Source: an uncultured Gilliamella sp.
GTDB taxonomy: Bacteria; Pseudomonadota; Gammaproteobacteria; Enterobacterales; Orbaceae
Assembly: GCA_945271295.1 (NCBI GenBank)
Contig: CALYPG010000016.1
Span: 1 to 58,480 of the forward strand
Length of the DNA stretch: 58,480 nucleotides
Reading direction: 5' to 3'
Of this stretch, positions 57,371 to 58,480 are shown one piece after another (position 1 is the stretch's first letter; each line of letters starts with the position of its first letter). Under the pieces are notes generated by a model, which was given only the letters and a program-made list of their open reading frames with translations, had not been told where the DNA came from and searched no databases. A program made the translations under genes and the position numbers.

Positions 57371-57898
57371 AACTCTCTCAATGTCGCATAATAACTATGT
57401 ATAATTAAGTCTACTTTTAATGATTTGATTTAAATCCACAATTATAGTGGCAAACCTGCTTGATGTCGCTAAATTAAAGAGAGTAATAATATCGGGTTTT
57501 AACAGCATAAGGCTTCGCATAATGTGCGTAGCTGAAAAAGAACATGCTAACTAATATAGAAATATTAAGATAATTACGGGATTTGGATTTTTTAAAATGG
57601 AAAGAGTATTACAAAATATGAACTAAATAATAGTTAGTCGAAATTATGGTTGTATGGTTAGATTCTTTTATTACAACCAATCTAGCAAAGCAAATATAAT
57701 TATACTGTATGCGGAAAATGTATCAACTTGAACATAGTTAACTTAGTATAAATAAAGCCTTTTGATCTATAAAAATGAATAACACTATAATTATCATATT
57801 TCACTTCAATAACGTCATGTCAAAATTAAAATCATGCTTTTTATTTGAGAATTACTGCATTAAAATAATATAAAAATTTTAATTTACTTTAATCTAAC
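57371..57898. other. Spacer between frdC and yheU with no frdAB
   Basis: About 530 AT-rich bases. I looked for the end of frdB (Cys-cluster and C-terminal motif) and found none. Contains the candidate FNR site; otherwise nothing supported. Confidence 0.55.
57425..57438 (-). promoter_or_regulatory. Candidate FNR site upstream of frdCD
   Basis: TTGATTTAAATCCA differs from the FNR consensus TTGAT-N4-ATCAA at one position. It is centred about 60 bases before the frdC start codon, a sensible place for anaerobic activation. E. coli frd is FNR-activated. Binding is inferred. Confidence 0.4.
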
Positions 57899-58105
57899 AT
57901 GTACATACCTTGGCAAGATCTAGACCCTGAAACACTAAATAATTTAATAGAATATTTTGTGCTACGCGAAGGCACGGATTATGGATTACAAGAAAAATCA
58001 TTACAAGAGAAAGTTAATGATGTCAAAGCTCAATTAATTAATGGCTCGGTAGCCATTTTTTGGTCTGAACTACATGACACTATTGATATTAAACCAATTA
58101 ATTGA
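57899..58105 (+). CDS. yheU: UPF0270 protein YheU
   Basis: 68 residues, very close to E. coli YheU (72): [27 protein letters not shown], then [23 protein letters not shown]. Function unknown. It lies upstream of crp; in E. coli yheU, prkB and crp are also neighbours. Confidence 0.93.
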   Translation: MYIPWQDLDPETLNNLIEYFVLREGTDYGLQEKSLQEKVNDVKAQLINGSVAIFWSELHDTIDIKPIN

Positions 58106-58160
58106 TGATTAAAATCATCGACCTTGAGTGTATAATTTATTGTATAACTTTGTTATAGTG

Positions 58161-58188
58161 TATAAGTTATAAGTTATAAGTTATAAAT
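58161..58188. repeat. Four tandem 7-base repeats before crp
   Basis: Three copies of TATAAGT plus TATAAAT stand end to end, finishing 17 bases before the crp start. A seven-base array here could alter promoter or leader spacing by slippage. Confidence 0.75.
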
Positions 58189-58205
58189 TAATGGAGAGAA
58201 AAGGA

Positions 58206-58480
58206 ATGATGATTGGTAAACAGCAATCAGATACGACATTAGAGTGGTTTTTATCTCATTGCCATATTCATAAATATCCAGCTAAAAGTACCCTTATTCA
58301 TCAAGGTGAAAAAGCCGAAACTCTCTATTATATAGTTAAAGGTTCTGTTGCAGTATTAATTAAGGATGATGAAGGCAATGAGATGATTTTATCTTATTTG
58401 AACCAAGGTCAATTTCTTGGTGAACTAGGTCTTTTTGAAGAAGGAACAGAGCGAAGTGCTTGGGTTAAAGCAAAAACAAG
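58206..58480 (+). CDS. crp: cAMP receptor protein CRP (5' part)
   Basis: The first 91 codons of CRP, cut by the window end. It is almost identical to E. coli from [14 protein letters not shown] onwards, including [19 protein letters not shown] and the cAMP-pocket motif GELGLFEEG. It is the global cAMP-dependent transcription regulator. ATG 58206 with an AAGG site; the next codon is also ATG. The DNA-binding domain lies outside the window. Confidence 0.97.
   Translation, partial: MMIGKQQSDTTLEWFLSHCHIHKYPAKSTLIHQGEKAETLYYIVKGSVAVLIKDDEGNEMILSYLNQGQFLGELGLFEEGTERSAWVKAKT

Noticed and set aside
1-58480. CRISPR array or cas genes.
   Set aside because: No regularly spaced repeat series or Cas-like protein was seen; the only tandem repeats are the heptamers before crp and the two-copy 132-base repeat.

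Overview
This window looks like a chromosomal segment of a low-GC gammaproteobacterium with Enterobacterales-like gene content. Many proteins are easily matched to E. coli counterparts, and two blocks keep E. coli gene order: 5S rRNA-tRNA-Asp-tRNA-Trp-maoP-yifB at the left edge (as at rrnC), and yheU-crp at the right edge. The AT richness, AT-rich spacers and gene set suggest Orbaceae, the insect-gut group that includes Gilliamella and Frischella. That placement is inference; no database search was possible.

Layout. 1-2254: rRNA operon tail, two tRNAs, maoP, yifB. 2384-9662: zinc uptake (znuB, znuC, divergent znuA, shared Zur-like palindrome), then cell-wall and repair genes (mepM, mrcB, mutM). 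10045-12789: tolB-pal-cpoB without tolQRA. 12925-16170: accessory island next to tRNA-Lys, with a decayed tyrosine integrase, an unidentified gene fragment, a probable mobilisation-gene relic, and an intact two-gene operon (TIR-like protein plus a deoxyribosyltransferase-like/TPR protein) that resembles an immune system. 16705-26044: pepT-abgT, murJ, an IS30 remnant, dusC-moeB, and a DUF3100-type transporter with an M20 amidohydrolase. 26319-34372: aspS, nudB, a small secreted protein, ubiD, a Sel1-repeat protein, ppc.

34743-40673 holds only nuoJKLMN of complex I, with no nuoA-I beside it. Comparison with E. coli sequences from memory shows loss of many proton-path residues: both NuoK glutamates, NuoJ Glu55, and NuoM Lys234, Lys265 and Glu407. 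40845-44105: yajC-secD-secF. 44235-49786: tRNA-Ala followed by a second accessory block: a P4-type integrase truncated between two perfect 132-bp direct repeats, proteins of immunity-protein-like appearance, a zinc-ribbon protein, a chorismate mutase gene with a stop at its catalytic arginine codon, a ClbS/DfsB-like protein, an HhH protein, a GNAT acetyltransferase, and an internally deleted IS30 copy. 49787-55554: yejABEF peptide importer. 55609-58480: an unknown exported protein, orphan frdC-frdD without frdAB (also lacking quinol-site residues), yheU, and the 5' part of crp.

The main leads are the TIR/deoxyribosyltransferase-TPR operon in the tRNA-Lys island, and two orphan membrane modules of respiratory enzymes (NuoJKLMN and FrdCD) that have lost catalytic residues yet keep intact reading frames.
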